The notes below the pieces were generated by a model. That model saw only the letters and a list, made by a program, of their open reading frames with translations, had not been told where the DNA came from and searched no databases. The position numbers and the translations under genes were made by a program. Positions 6,678-15,218 of a stretch of 22,047 nucleotides of DNA are shown piece by piece (position 1 is the stretch's first letter; every line of letters begins with the position of its first letter). The stretch is from Fidelibacterota bacterium (GTDB taxonomy: Bacteria > Fidelibacterota > UBA2242 > JAFGTP01), in contig JAOZSG010000002.1 in assembly GCA_029939785.1 (NCBI GenBank), forward strand, positions 1 through 22,047, read 5' to 3'.

Positions 6678-9611
6678 ATGAAATTTATACCGAAAATACT
6701 AATATTACTTGTATCATTATCAATTTCAATCTTTTGTTTTGGACAAAAATCTGATACATGCAAAGTTGATCCTAAACCTCTTGAAATTTGGGATATATTG
6801 AAATGGAATAATATAGGTACATCATCTATCTCAAATAATGCAGAATGGTTTGCATGGAGAGTGGGTCCTGCTGAAGATAATTGCAAAATAAAAGTACAAA
6901 ATATGAACACAGATTCTATTTATGAATTTGATTCAGGAAAAAATACAAAAGGAAAAATTGAGTTTTCTGACGATAGTAAATGGTTAGGATTTTTCACATA
7001 TCCAACAAAAAAAGAATTTCAAAAACTAAAAAGTCAAAAAAAGTCAAAAAAAAATAAATTACTCCTGGTTAATCTGGAAACAGGAAAGGAAAAAGAATTT
7101 CAAGACGTGAAAACTTTCTCTTTTTCTAATGAAAATCCAGACTGGCTAACTATGTACAAGTATCCTCCTGATGCAAGAAAAGATAAAGAATGGAAAGGTT
7201 CTGATCTTATCTTATATCACTTGAGTGATTCTATCTATTTAAGTTTTGGTAATGTATCGGGATACTCTTTCAATAAATCTGGGCATTGGCTTATTATGAC
7301 CATTGATACTGAAAAAAACAATAGCAACTGTTTATTGCTAAGAAATATGAAAACCGGAGAAATAATATCTTTGGATAGTGATGAAGCAGATTATGAAAAA
7401 TTGAAGTGGACAAAAGATGGTGATGGTCTTACTCTTTTAAAAGGTGAAAAAGATAAAAACTATGAAGAAAAACTTTATAGTATTTTAGGATTCAAAAATT
7501 TTGGTAACAAAATACCTGAAAAGATTATTTATAATCCCAAAGATGATGAAAGTTTTCCGGAAAAAATGTCAATCAGCCCAAATCGATCTCCATTTTGGAA
7601 AGAAGACCTATCATTATTCTATTTTGGAATACATGAAATTAATCTGACAGAAAAAGCAAAAGAAAAAAGAGAAAAGGAGAAGTTAAAAGCTGAGGAAAAA
7701 GCTGATTCGCTTGCAAATTGTGATAGTACACTTGTGGTTGATAAACAAAAAAAGAAAACTGATAAAACAAAAGAAAAAGATGATGAAAAAACTCCTGATA
7801 TGGTAATATGGCATTGGAAAGATAAACGTCTTCAGTCACAGCAATGGGTAGAAAAAAGTAAAGATGAAAATTATAGTTATCTTTCTTTCTATAATACGTT
7901 AGAAAATAAATTTACACGTTTGGCAAATGATACAATAAAACACATATATCCAGCAACAATAGGTGATTTTTGTTTAGGTGTTGACAGGGATAATTATCTC
8001 CTGCAAAATAGTCTTGAAGGGCGTAGTTTTTCCGATTTATATATGATTAATTTACATACAGGAAAACCAAAATTAATACTTAAGAAAATTAGATGGTTCT
8101 ATGATTTATCACCTGATGATTCGCATTTGCTTTATTACGATGATGGACATTTTTATACGTATGACATGCAAAAGAAAAAATCTTATAATATAACAAAAAA
8201 AATGCCCGTGTCTTTTATTGACGTAGAGGACGATCATAATGTAAAAAATCCACCAATCAGACCAATTGGATGGACATCTGATAGCAAATATATTCTGCTC
8301 TCTGATGGATGGGATATCTGGAAAATACAGATACATGGGAAAAAATGGACAAATTTGACAGTTAACGGAAGAAATAAAAAAATTCGTTATCAGAGACCTT
8401 TTAAGTTTGATCGAGATATTGAAGGTATAGATTTTTCAGAACCCGTATATTTTAAAATGTATGGTGAATATACAAAAAAACAAGGTATTGGAAAAATCGA
8501 TAAAGGTAAGCCGGGAATAACACCGGTTTTATGGGATGATGCAGCATATTCCAGATTATATAAAGCAAAAAATAAAGATTCATTTATTTATTCAAAAGAA
8601 GATTATAAAACTTTTGCAGACAGGTATTTCGTAAATGAAACTTTCACAAATTCAAAAAAAATAACAAATGCAAATCCTCAACAAATTGACTATAAATGGT
8701 GTTCGGATGTTAGAATAATTGACTATATTAGCGAATATGGAGATAGTCTTCAGGGACTTCTTTATTTACCTGCTGATTATGATGAAAACAAAACTTATCC
8801 TACAATTGTTTATATGTATGAAAAATTATCTCAAAATGCTTATAACTATTTAACGCCCAGATTAGCCGGTATTATGAATACTTCCTATTATACGAGTAAT
8901 GGTTATGCAGTTTTTAATCCTGATATTATTTATAAAGTCAATGATCCGGGAATCTCATCTGTGAAATGCATTATGGCAGGTGTAAAAGCGGCAATATCTA
9001 CTGGTATTGTTAACAAGGACAAAATAGGAATTCAAGGTCATTCTTGGGGTGGTTATCAGACATCTTTTATAATAACTCAAACTAATTTATTCAAAGCTGC
9101 TGTAGCTGGAGCACCTTTGACAAATATGCTTAGTATGTACTCTTCAATTTACTGGAATTCAGGCAGTGGAAATATGGCAATTTTTGAATCTAGTCAAGGA
9201 CGTTTTACAGGTGGGTATTGGGACAATCTTGAAGCATATACAAGAAACTCTCCTGTATATTATGCTCAAAATGTCCAGACACCATTTGTTATATTACACA
9301 ATGATAAAGATGGAGCAGTAGATTGGAATCAGGGAATTGAATATTATAATACTTTGAGAAGACTAGAAAAACCAGTAGTAATGTTAGAATATAAAGGTGA
9401 AAATCATGGTTTGAAAATTCTGGAAAACAGGAAAGATTATACAATTCGTATGAAGGAATTTTTTGACCATTATTTAATGGATAAAAAATCTCCTGATTGG
9501 TGGGTAAAAGGCATTGATTATCTTGATCTTGATAATCATTTAAAAGAGAGAGCAAAACTATTAAAGCCTAACGAAAAAGAAGACGGGCAATGTGATGATA
9601 AATCAAAATAA
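6678..9611 (+). CDS. secreted S9-family serine peptidase (prolyl-oligopeptidase-like)
   Basis: Predicted exported serine peptidase of the prolyl oligopeptidase superfamily: an N-terminal beta-propeller followed by an alpha/beta-hydrolase domain that cleaves peptides. Residues 1-23 are a signal peptide (ILILLVSLSISIFCFGQ). The propeller spans roughly 30-690. The catalytic domain runs from about 700, with the nucleophile in GHSWGG (Ser789), Asp878 in HNDKDGAVDW and His910 in ENHGL, so the triad is complete. At 977 residues it is longer than DPP4-type enzymes. Residues about 324-374 are an almost purely charged, Lys/Glu-rich insert (KEKREKEKLKAEEKADS), probably a disordered loop on the propeller, which I recall in some Bacteroidota S9 relatives. 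The start has GGGAG 8 bases upstream. It stands between two intergenic hairpins and is probably its own transcript. Cleavage specificity cannot be read from the sequence. Confidence 0.88.
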   Translation: MKFIPKILILLVSLSISIFCFGQKSDTCKVDPKPLEIWDILKWNNIGTSSISNNAEWFAWRVGPAEDNCKIKVQNMNTDSIYEFDSGKNTKGKIEFSDDSKWLGFFTYPTKKEFQKLKSQKKSKKNKLLLVNLETGKEKEFQDVKTFSFSNENPDWLTMYKYPPDARKDKEWKGSDLILYHLSDSIYLSFGNVSGYSFNKSGHWLIMTIDTEKNNSNCLLLRNMKTGEIISLDSDEADYEKLKWTKDGDGLTLLKGEKDKNYEEKLYSILGFKNFGNKIPEKIIYNPKDDESFPEKMSISPNRSPFWKEDLSLFYFGIHEINLTEKAKEKREKEKLKAEEKADSLANCDSTLVVDKQKKKTDKTKEKDDEKTPDMVIWHWKDKRLQSQQWVEKSKDENYSYLSFYNTLENKFTRLANDTIKHIYPATIGDFCLGVDRDNYLLQNSLEGRSFSDLYMINLHTGKPKLILKKIRWFYDLSPDDSHLLYYDDGHFYTYDMQKKKSYNITKKMPVSFIDVEDDHNVKNPPIRPIGWTSDSKYILLSDGWDIWKIQIHGKKWTNLTVNGRNKKIRYQRPFKFDRDIEGIDFSEPVYFKMYGEYTKKQGIGKIDKGKPGITPVLWDDAAYSRLYKAKNKDSFIYSKEDYKTFADRYFVNETFTNSKKITNANPQQIDYKWCSDVRIIDYISEYGDSLQGLLYLPADYDENKTYPTIVYMYEKLSQNAYNYLTPRLAGIMNTSYYTSNGYAVFNPDIIYKVNDPGISSVKCIMAGVKAAISTGIVNKDKIGIQGHSWGGYQTSFIITQTNLFKAAVAGAPLTNMLSMYSSIYWNSGSGNMAIFESSQGRFTGGYWDNLEAYTRNSPVYYAQNVQTPFVILHNDKDGAVDWNQGIEYYNTLRRLEKPVVMLEYKGENHGLKILENRKDYTIRMKEFFDHYLMDKKSPDWWVKGIDYLDLDNHLKERAKLLKPNEKEDGQCDDKSK

Positions 9612-9638
9612 AAATATGAAAAAAAGATGATCAGACAA

Positions 9639-9670
9639 AAATTATATAACAGTTTATCTGTTTATAATTT
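9639..9670 (+). terminator. stem-loop after the S9 peptidase gene, possible terminator
   Basis: AAATTATA-T-AACAG (9639-9652) pairs with CTGTTTATAATTT (9658-9670): 13 bp with a single bulged T at 9647 and the loop TTTAT. The right arm runs into TTTATTTA, a poor but T-rich tail. It sits 27 bp after the peptidase stop and about 70 bp before purL, so it may end the peptidase transcript or lie in the purL leader. Confidence 0.35.
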
Positions 9671-9741
9671 ATTTAGGACAGATGTTGTAAAATAATTAAA
9701 TTTGACAATAATTGTTTGATAATTAACTATAGGGATAATAA

Positions 9742-11985
9742 ATGAGTAAACAACAAGAGCCGGTCGTAAATTGGAAATTAGCTGAAGAACATGGTCTCAA
9801 CAAAGAAGAATGGGGCAAAATACAGAAAATTTTAGGACGAGTGCCTACTTTTACAGAACTTGGTATTTTTTCAGTAATGTGGAGTGAACATTGTAGTTAT
9901 AAAAATTCTATTGCCGAACTTAAAAAACTCCCTCGAGATGGTGAGAAATTATTAGTTGGTGCAGGAGAAGAAAATGCAGGTCTTGTTGATATTGGTGATG
10001 GTCTAGCTGTTGCTTTTAAAATCGAAAGCCATAATCATCCGTCAGCAGTTGAACCTTTTCAGGGAGCTGCAACTGGAGTTGGTGGTATTCTTAGAGATAT
10101 TTTTACAATGGGAGCCAGACCAATTGCATGTCTGAATTCTCTTCGTTTCGGACCATTATCCAAACCTAGAAACCGCTATTTACTCGATCATGTGGTAAAA
10201 GGTATTGCTCATTACGGAAATTGCATGGGAATTCCAACAGTTGGTGGAGAAGTTTATTTTGACGAAGGTTATTCAGAAAATCCATTAGTTAATGCAATGG
10301 CTATAGGAATCGTAAAACATAATGGAATAAAAAGTGCAATTTCGAAGGGTAATGGAAATACAGTAATGATTGTAGGTTCTTCTACTGGTCGTGATGGAAT
10401 TCATGGTGCAACTTTTGCCTCTGTTGAAATCAGTGAAGAATCCGAAAGCAAACGTTCAAATGTGCAGGTTGGCGATCCTTTTACTGAGAAATTACTTTTG
10501 GAAGCCACATTGGAACTGTGTAAAAAAGATTATGTCATTGGAATACAAGATATGGGAGCAGCCGGAATTGCATGTTCTACTTCTGAAATGTCAGAAAAAG
10601 GCAACTCAGGAATGATTATAGATATTGAAAAAGTTCCAATGAGAGAGCAGGAAATGACTCCTTATGAAGTAATGTTATCTGAATCTCAGGAACGGATGCT
10701 TGTCATTGTTCGTAAAGAGTTTGAACCTGAAGTAAAAGCAATTTTGGAGAAATGGGATCTACATTGTGAAGTAGTTGGAAAAGTAACTGATTCTCCAAAA
10801 ATTCAAATTAATATGAATGGTAAATTATATTCTGAAATTCCTGCATGGGATCTTTGTCTTGGCGGAGGTACACCGGTATATTACAGAAAAACAAAAAGAC
10901 CGGAATATCTTGATAAATTACAACAGGAAGATCTTTCACAACTTCCTGAACCTAAGGATTATAATGAAGTATTAAAAAAATTATTATCTTCCCCAAATAT
11001 TGCAGATAAATCATGGATTTATGAACAATATGATTATTCAGTCAGGACAAATACTGCTGTTCCTCCCGGAAGTTCAGCCGCTGTGATACTGGTAAAAGGC
11101 ACAAACAAGGCACTTGCAACATGTACTGATGGAAATGGTAGATATGTATATTTAAATCCAAGAAGAGGTGGACAAATTGCTGTAGCCGAAGCTGCACGAA
11201 ATGTAGTTTGTTCAGGAGCTAAACCAATCGCAATAACAAATTGTTTGAATTTTGGTAATCCAAATGATCCTGAAGTTTATTATCAGTTTCAAAATGCTGT
11301 TATGGGAATGGGTGAGGCATGTAATGTATTTGATACTCCTGTTACCGGTGGAAATGTTAGTTTTTATAATGAATCACCTGATACTGCCATTTTTCCAACA
11401 CCTGTAATTGGTATGCTTGGATTGATAGAAAATCTTAAAAATATAACAACATCACACTTCAAAGATGAAGGTGATTTTATTATGATTTTAGGTACAATTA
11501 AGGGTGAAATTGGTGGAAGTGAATATTTAAAAGTAGTTCATGATAAAATTTCCGGTGACGCTCCATCACTTAACCTTGACTTTGAAAAACGTGTTCAAAC
11601 TGCATGTCTTCAGGCAATTGATGCAGGCATCGTGAAATCTGCAACAGATATTAGCGATGGAGGACTTGGAGTTGCTGTTTCAGAATGTTGTATAAAAAAT
11701 ACTGAAAAGACTTTAGGTGCCTCTGTATATATATCAAGAAAGATGAGAGATGACGAGTTGTTTTTCGGTGAAACTCAGTCAGTTATATTATTGACTATTG
11801 ACGTAAGTAATCTCCTCAAACTTGAAACAATCGCATCTAAAAATATGATACCATGTGTTACAATTGGAAGAGTAAAAGATGATGGTATTTTAAAACTTAA
11901 TGATTGTATTAATGTGCCGGTTGAAGAATTACGAGATGCTTATGTGCAAGCATTACCAAAAGCAATGGATGGAGAATTATTATAA
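9742..11985 (+). CDS. purL: phosphoribosylformylglycinamidine synthase, small-type PurL subunit
   Basis: Fourth step of de novo purine synthesis: ATP-dependent conversion of FGAR to FGAM, with ammonia delivered by PurQ. The 747 residues match the small PurL of three-subunit (PurS/PurL/PurQ) systems rather than the roughly 1300-residue fused enzyme. Signatures are VMWSEHCSYKNS (45-56, with the catalytic-type His50), KIESHNHPSAVEPFQGAATGVGG split over 93-115, QDMGAAGIACSTSEMS, and in the second half TDGNGRYVYLNPRRGG and ITNCLNFGNP. purS and purQ are not in this window. The start is preceded by AGGGATAATAA, an acceptable ribosome binding site. The end lies just before the M20D amidohydrolase start, so the two are probably co-transcribed. 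Nothing looks truncated. Confidence 0.95.
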   Translation: MSKQQEPVVNWKLAEEHGLNKEEWGKIQKILGRVPTFTELGIFSVMWSEHCSYKNSIAELKKLPRDGEKLLVGAGEENAGLVDIGDGLAVAFKIESHNHPSAVEPFQGAATGVGGILRDIFTMGARPIACLNSLRFGPLSKPRNRYLLDHVVKGIAHYGNCMGIPTVGGEVYFDEGYSENPLVNAMAIGIVKHNGIKSAISKGNGNTVMIVGSSTGRDGIHGATFASVEISEESESKRSNVQVGDPFTEKLLLEATLELCKKDYVIGIQDMGAAGIACSTSEMSEKGNSGMIIDIEKVPMREQEMTPYEVMLSESQERMLVIVRKEFEPEVKAILEKWDLHCEVVGKVTDSPKIQINMNGKLYSEIPAWDLCLGGGTPVYYRKTKRPEYLDKLQQEDLSQLPEPKDYNEVLKKLLSSPNIADKSWIYEQYDYSVRTNTAVPPGSSAAVILVKGTNKALATCTDGNGRYVYLNPRRGGQIAVAEAARNVVCSGAKPIAITNCLNFGNPNDPEVYYQFQNAVMGMGEACNVFDTPVTGGNVSFYNESPDTAIFPTPVIGMLGLIENLKNITTSHFKDEGDFIMILGTIKGEIGGSEYLKVVHDKISGDAPSLNLDFEKRVQTACLQAIDAGIVKSATDISDGGLGVAVSECCIKNTEKTLGASVYISRKMRDDELFFGETQSVILLTIDVSNLLKLETIASKNMIPCVTIGRVKDDGILKLNDCINVPVEELRDAYVQALPKAMDGELL

Positions 11986-11989
11986 ACCA

Positions 11990-13123
11990 ATGAAAATGCA
12001 TGTAGATGAAATTATTAATATTAGAAGGAAAATACATACTAATCCCGAACTTCCTTTTAAAGAATATGATACAACAAATTTGATAAAAAAAACGGTGGAA
12101 TCCTGGGGATTGGATTTTCATCGTTTTTCTTTATTGGAAACCGGTGGATATTGTGATGTTGGCAAAGGAAATACTATTTTATTTCGATCTGATATTGATG
12201 CTATTCCGATAGAAGAAAATCCAAATCATAATATAAAATCAAATAATTCAGGAATAATGCATGCTTGTGGTCATGATTTTCATACTGCAATTGGACTTGG
12301 ATTGTTAAGATATTTTTCTAACAACAGATCTGAATTAAATGGACGTCTTAGAGTGATTTTCCAGCCAGCCGAAGAGTCTGCTCCGGGTGGTGCAGAAAAA
12401 GTCGTTCAGGAGAATATATGGAGTAATGCAGAAGGAATATTGGCAGTACATGTAGATCCTCAACTTGAATTAGGAAAAATACAATTATTTCATCGTGCAG
12501 TACAAGCGTCTTCCACTTCAATTTATATTGAATTATGTGGTCCAGGAGGTCATACATCTAAACCTCATGAAACAGTTGATCTAATTTCAGTAACTGCCAG
12601 ATATATCAGTCAAATACAAAATTATGTAAATGAAAAAAATGATCCGCGGGATACAATAGCTTTTGCTTTTGGAAAAATCGATGGGGGAGATACCCATAAT
12701 TCAATACCACAAAAAATTATTTTAAGAGGTACAATTAGAACTTTAGACAATAAGGTATTGGAAAAAACTAAAAAGTTGTTTATAAATTTTTCTAAAAATT
12801 ATGGTGAATTATACAATACATCAATTAGTATTAAATTTCCAACATCATGTCCGGCAACTATAAATAATCCGGAACTTGCTAATCTTTTCATTAAATCAAT
12901 GAAATTACGACAGAATGAAAAAATGATTGAACTGCCTGAAAAATGCTCAATGGGTGCAGATGATTTTGCATATTATCTGGCAAAAGTCCCGGGACTATAC
13001 CTACAAATCGGTGCTGCCGGTATTGGTACATTACATAGTTCTGATTTACTAATTAATGAAGATATAATCGGAATTTCATTAGAGTATTTGACTGGTTTTA
13101 TTTCAGATCTTTTATCAGAATAA
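11990..13123 (+). CDS. M20D-family amidohydrolase / metallopeptidase
   Basis: Predicted cytosolic binuclear-metal amidohydrolase releasing an amino acid from an N-acyl or dipeptide-like precursor; relatives include hippurate and IAA-amino-acid hydrolases and N-acetyldiaminopimelate deacetylase. With the ATG at 11990 it is 377 residues, the family norm. Metal and catalytic motifs are RSDIDAIPI (66-74), HACGHDFHTA (91-100; Cys93 and His95 ligands), QPAEES (125-130), HVDP (His154), GPGGHTSKPHE (dimerisation-domain His) and SMGADDFAYY with a late LHSSD His. All expected ligands are present. The start is uncertain: the only purine-rich site, GGAG at 11971-11974 inside purL, is 15 bases away, and ATGs at 11969 (overlapping purL) or 11996 are possible. 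It lies directly between purL and a racemase-like gene. The substrate is not readable from sequence. Confidence 0.85.
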   Translation: MKMHVDEIINIRRKIHTNPELPFKEYDTTNLIKKTVESWGLDFHRFSLLETGGYCDVGKGNTILFRSDIDAIPIEENPNHNIKSNNSGIMHACGHDFHTAIGLGLLRYFSNNRSELNGRLRVIFQPAEESAPGGAEKVVQENIWSNAEGILAVHVDPQLELGKIQLFHRAVQASSTSIYIELCGPGGHTSKPHETVDLISVTARYISQIQNYVNEKNDPRDTIAFAFGKIDGGDTHNSIPQKIILRGTIRTLDNKVLEKTKKLFINFSKNYGELYNTSISIKFPTSCPATINNPELANLFIKSMKLRQNEKMIELPEKCSMGADDFAYYLAKVPGLYLQIGAAGIGTLHSSDLLINEDIIGISLEYLTGFISDLLSE

Positions 13124-13159
13124 AGATGTAAAAAATTCACAGATATATTTGGAGAAAAT

Positions 13160-14038
13160 ATGAATATAATAATTACTGATTCTGGTTTGGGTGGACTGAG
13201 TATTGCTGCTGAGTTATATAAACAGTTGAAATTTAAAAAAATAGTTGGATATAATATAATATTTGCAAATGCACTTCCTGAAGCAAATCAGGGTTATAAC
13301 AAAATGAAAAATACAATGGATAAAGTATCTATATTTAATAAAGCTTTATTTGGTTTTGAAATTTTTTCTCCAAAAATAGTTGCAGTAGCATGTAATACTT
13401 TATCTGTAATTACTCCAAAAACAGAATATTATCAAAAAAACAAAAACAAAATTATTGAGATTATAGACTCAGGGATAAACGGATTATTACATGAGATCGG
13501 TAGTATAAGTGATTATTATACAATTATTCTTGGTACTGAAACTACTATTCAGAGTAATGTTTATTATAATTCTCTGATTAACCGAGGTTTAAATAGGGAA
13601 AAAATAATTAATCAAAGTTGTGGTTCTCTTGCATCAGAAATTGAAAAAAACTATAAGAGCAAGCAAACAGAAGAAATTGTGAAACAATCAATCCAAGAGG
13701 CTGTTTCAACTATTCCAAATAAAAATTTGAAAATATATTTATATTTAGGATGTACACATTATGGTAATGTTGAAAATATTTTTTTAGAGCAATTACAAAA
13801 ACTTGGGTTTATTAATGTAGAGATATATAATCCAAACAACAAAATGGTATCTGATCTTCTAAATAAAATTGTGGACAATAAATCAACAGAAAGTCAGGAT
13901 CATCTGAGTTTTGAAATTATATCGAAAGCAGAAATTTTGCCTGAAGAAATTATATCCATATCTGAATTATTAAAGAATGATTATCCTGTTATTGTCTCTA
14001 AGTTGGTGAGTTATAGAAGAATAAAAGATTTATTCTAA
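13160..14038 (+). CDS. divergent aspartate/glutamate racemase family protein (MurI-like)
   Basis: Cofactor-independent two-cysteine racemase fold. The MurI landmarks are present: DSGLGGLS at 7-14, ACNTLS with Cys78, and LGCTHY with Cys198, Thr199 and His200. Both catalytic cysteines survive, so the protein is probably an active amino-acid racemase or epimerase. It departs from ordinary MurI where that enzyme has its PYG substrate-carboxylate loop: here LPEANQGYNKMK (39-50) replaces it with extra residues. It also has an unusual C-terminal tail (YPVIVSKLVSYRRIKDLF). D-glutamate for peptidoglycan is one possibility and another acidic or diamino substrate is another, so I give no gene symbol. 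GGAG lies about 6 bases before the ATG. The gene is 36 bp after the M20D amidohydrolase and probably in its operon, and convergent with the LysM lipoprotein 15 bp away. Confidence 0.75.
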   Translation: MNIIITDSGLGGLSIAAELYKQLKFKKIVGYNIIFANALPEANQGYNKMKNTMDKVSIFNKALFGFEIFSPKIVAVACNTLSVITPKTEYYQKNKNKIIEIIDSGINGLLHEIGSISDYYTIILGTETTIQSNVYYNSLINRGLNREKIINQSCGSLASEIEKNYKSKQTEEIVKQSIQEAVSTIPNKNLKIYLYLGCTHYGNVENIFLEQLQKLGFINVEIYNPNNKMVSDLLNKIVDNKSTESQDHLSFEIISKAEILPEEIISISELLKNDYPVIVSKLVSYRRIKDLF

Positions 14039-14053
14039 AGAATCGTTAATAGA

Positions 14054-14809
14054 TCAATGTATATTATGGTATTCTGGAATGTTTAGTATTTGGCCAACAT
14101 AAATAAGGTCAGAATCTGCAATCTGATTTATATTAGTTTCATAAATATTTTTCCAGAATGATGGATTTGCTCCTTTTGTAATTTCATTTGCAATACTCCA
14201 CAAACAATCACCATCCTGCACAACATATTTATTGTTTTTTATGTTTTTTGCATTTATTTCCATTTTTGGTATTATTAATTCCATATTGAAATTTATTAAA
14301 TTTGGATTATTAATCTTTTCTTTATTTGCTTCATAAATAATTTTCCACATCAAAGGATTTCCATAAAAATCTTCAGCTATTTTTGATAAGTTATCACCAA
14401 TCTGAACTATATAGATTACAGTATCTTCGTCTGTAATTGTTTCATCAATCATGCTTGTTTCGTTAATAGGAATTGAATCGTAAACAACATTGACAGTAGT
14501 CTGAACTTTTTCTAATTCAATTGCTTGTTGAGTTTCAGAAATTGCTGATTTTGAAAGAGAAATAGATTCAATAAGTTTTATTTTTGCGTCATTATATTTT
14601 TTGTTGTTTATTAAAGTTTTTGCTGAATTGAAACATGTTTGTGCTGATATAAATTTGACTGTTGCATATTTCTCTGCACCTATAAGTTTTGCTTCGTTTA
14701 TTTTATTTTCTGCATTTCTTAGTTCTGTATCTGGTTTTTCAGAACATGATGAAATAAAAAATATTAGTAAAAGTAAGACGATTATTTTGGTATAATATTT
14801 TTTGTTCAT
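14054..14809 (-). CDS. lipoprotein with DUF4398-like helical domain and two LysM domains
   Basis: Cell-envelope lipoprotein that probably binds peptidoglycan. The signal peptide (IIVLLLLIFFISSC) ends in a lipobox with Cys22 as the lipidated residue. Residues about 28-102 are a helical hairpin rich in Ala-spaced heptads (AENKINEAKLIGAEKYATVKF), resembling DUF4398, often found in outer-membrane lipoproteins. An acidic linker follows (112-131). LysM1 is about 132-182 (YIVQIGDNLSKIAEDFYG, LIIPK) and LysM2 about 193-246 (YVVQDGDCLWSIANEITKG, LNIPE). Both keep the GD.L..IA core. The domain order suggests an outer-membrane-anchored protein reaching into the periplasmic wall. It reads toward the racemase gene and has a good promoter candidate at 14845-14873. 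The precise role is unknown. Confidence 0.8.
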   Translation of the reverse strand: MNKKYYTKIIVLLLLIFFISSCSEKPDTELRNAENKINEAKLIGAEKYATVKFISAQTCFNSAKTLINNKKYNDAKIKLIESISLSKSAISETQQAIELEKVQTTVNVVYDSIPINETSMIDETITDEDTVIYIVQIGDNLSKIAEDFYGNPLMWKIIYEANKEKINNPNLINFNMELIIPKMEINAKNIKNNKYVVQDGDCLWSIANEITKGANPSFWKNIYETNINQIADSDLIYVGQILNIPEYHNIH

Positions 14810-14844
14810 AGGATGTTTCTCTTATTTATTTACTTTATAATGAA

Positions 14845-14873
14845 ATATTAAATACTTAATTGTAAAATGTCAA
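14845..14873 (-). promoter_or_regulatory. sigma-70-like promoter for the LysM lipoprotein gene
   Basis: On the minus strand TTGACA (14873-14868) is a perfect -35 box, followed after exactly 17 bases by TAATAT (14850-14845), which matches TATAAT at four of six positions. The lipoprotein ATG is about 35 bases further on. The boxes are seen; activity is inferred, and AT-rich DNA raises the chance of coincidence. Confidence 0.45.
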
Positions 14874-15164
14874 GCAATTTATTTAATAATATTATTAAAC
14901 CATAAGAAATATTTTATATTATTAAGCATATATTATTTGTAATATCATAGTGTAAAATAGTTTACAGAATTCATTTAATGTATCGTTTTAGTACACTATC
15001 AATTAGAATACGTATAAAAATATCAAATAATAAGTATTAATGTGAAATAAAGAAATCTTTATTTTATATGATTCAACATGTTGTTTTGAAATATATTAAG
15101 TTTGAAAATTAGATTAAAGTAAAATTATGTACTCCGGATTTGGTGTAAACAATTGCTTTAGGTT

Positions 15165-15200
15165 AAAAAAAAGGTAAGTATTAATACTTACCTTTTTTTT
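15165..15200 (-). terminator. 36-bp perfect palindrome, intrinsic terminator of the oligoendopeptidase gene
   Basis: Eight A, then GGTAAGTATT, followed by the exact reverse complement ending in eight T, so the stem can include the A and T tracts. It begins 19 bp past the oligoendopeptidase stop codon, in the right place and orientation. Being symmetrical it could also stop transcription coming from the other side. Confidence 0.85.
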
Positions 15201-15218
15201 AAAAACTAATATTTAGAA

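Larger units (their letters stand above)
14810..15218. other. 409-bp intergenic region: promoter, small dyads and a terminator, no gene
   Basis: No coding sequence is visible. It contains a TTGACA-17-TAATAT promoter for the LysM lipoprotein (14845-14873), a perfect 6-bp dyad TGTAAA-ATAG-TTTACA at 14951-14966, the 10-bp palindrome CAACATGTTG at 15074-15083, and the palindromic terminator of the oligoendopeptidase gene at 15165-15200. The rest is featureless AT-rich DNA. Confidence 0.65.

Noticed and set aside
11900..11989. Upstream in-frame ATG that would lengthen the M20D amidohydrolase by 30 residues
   Set aside because: It lies well inside purL, has no ribosome binding site, and the family normally starts near the RRKIH segment.
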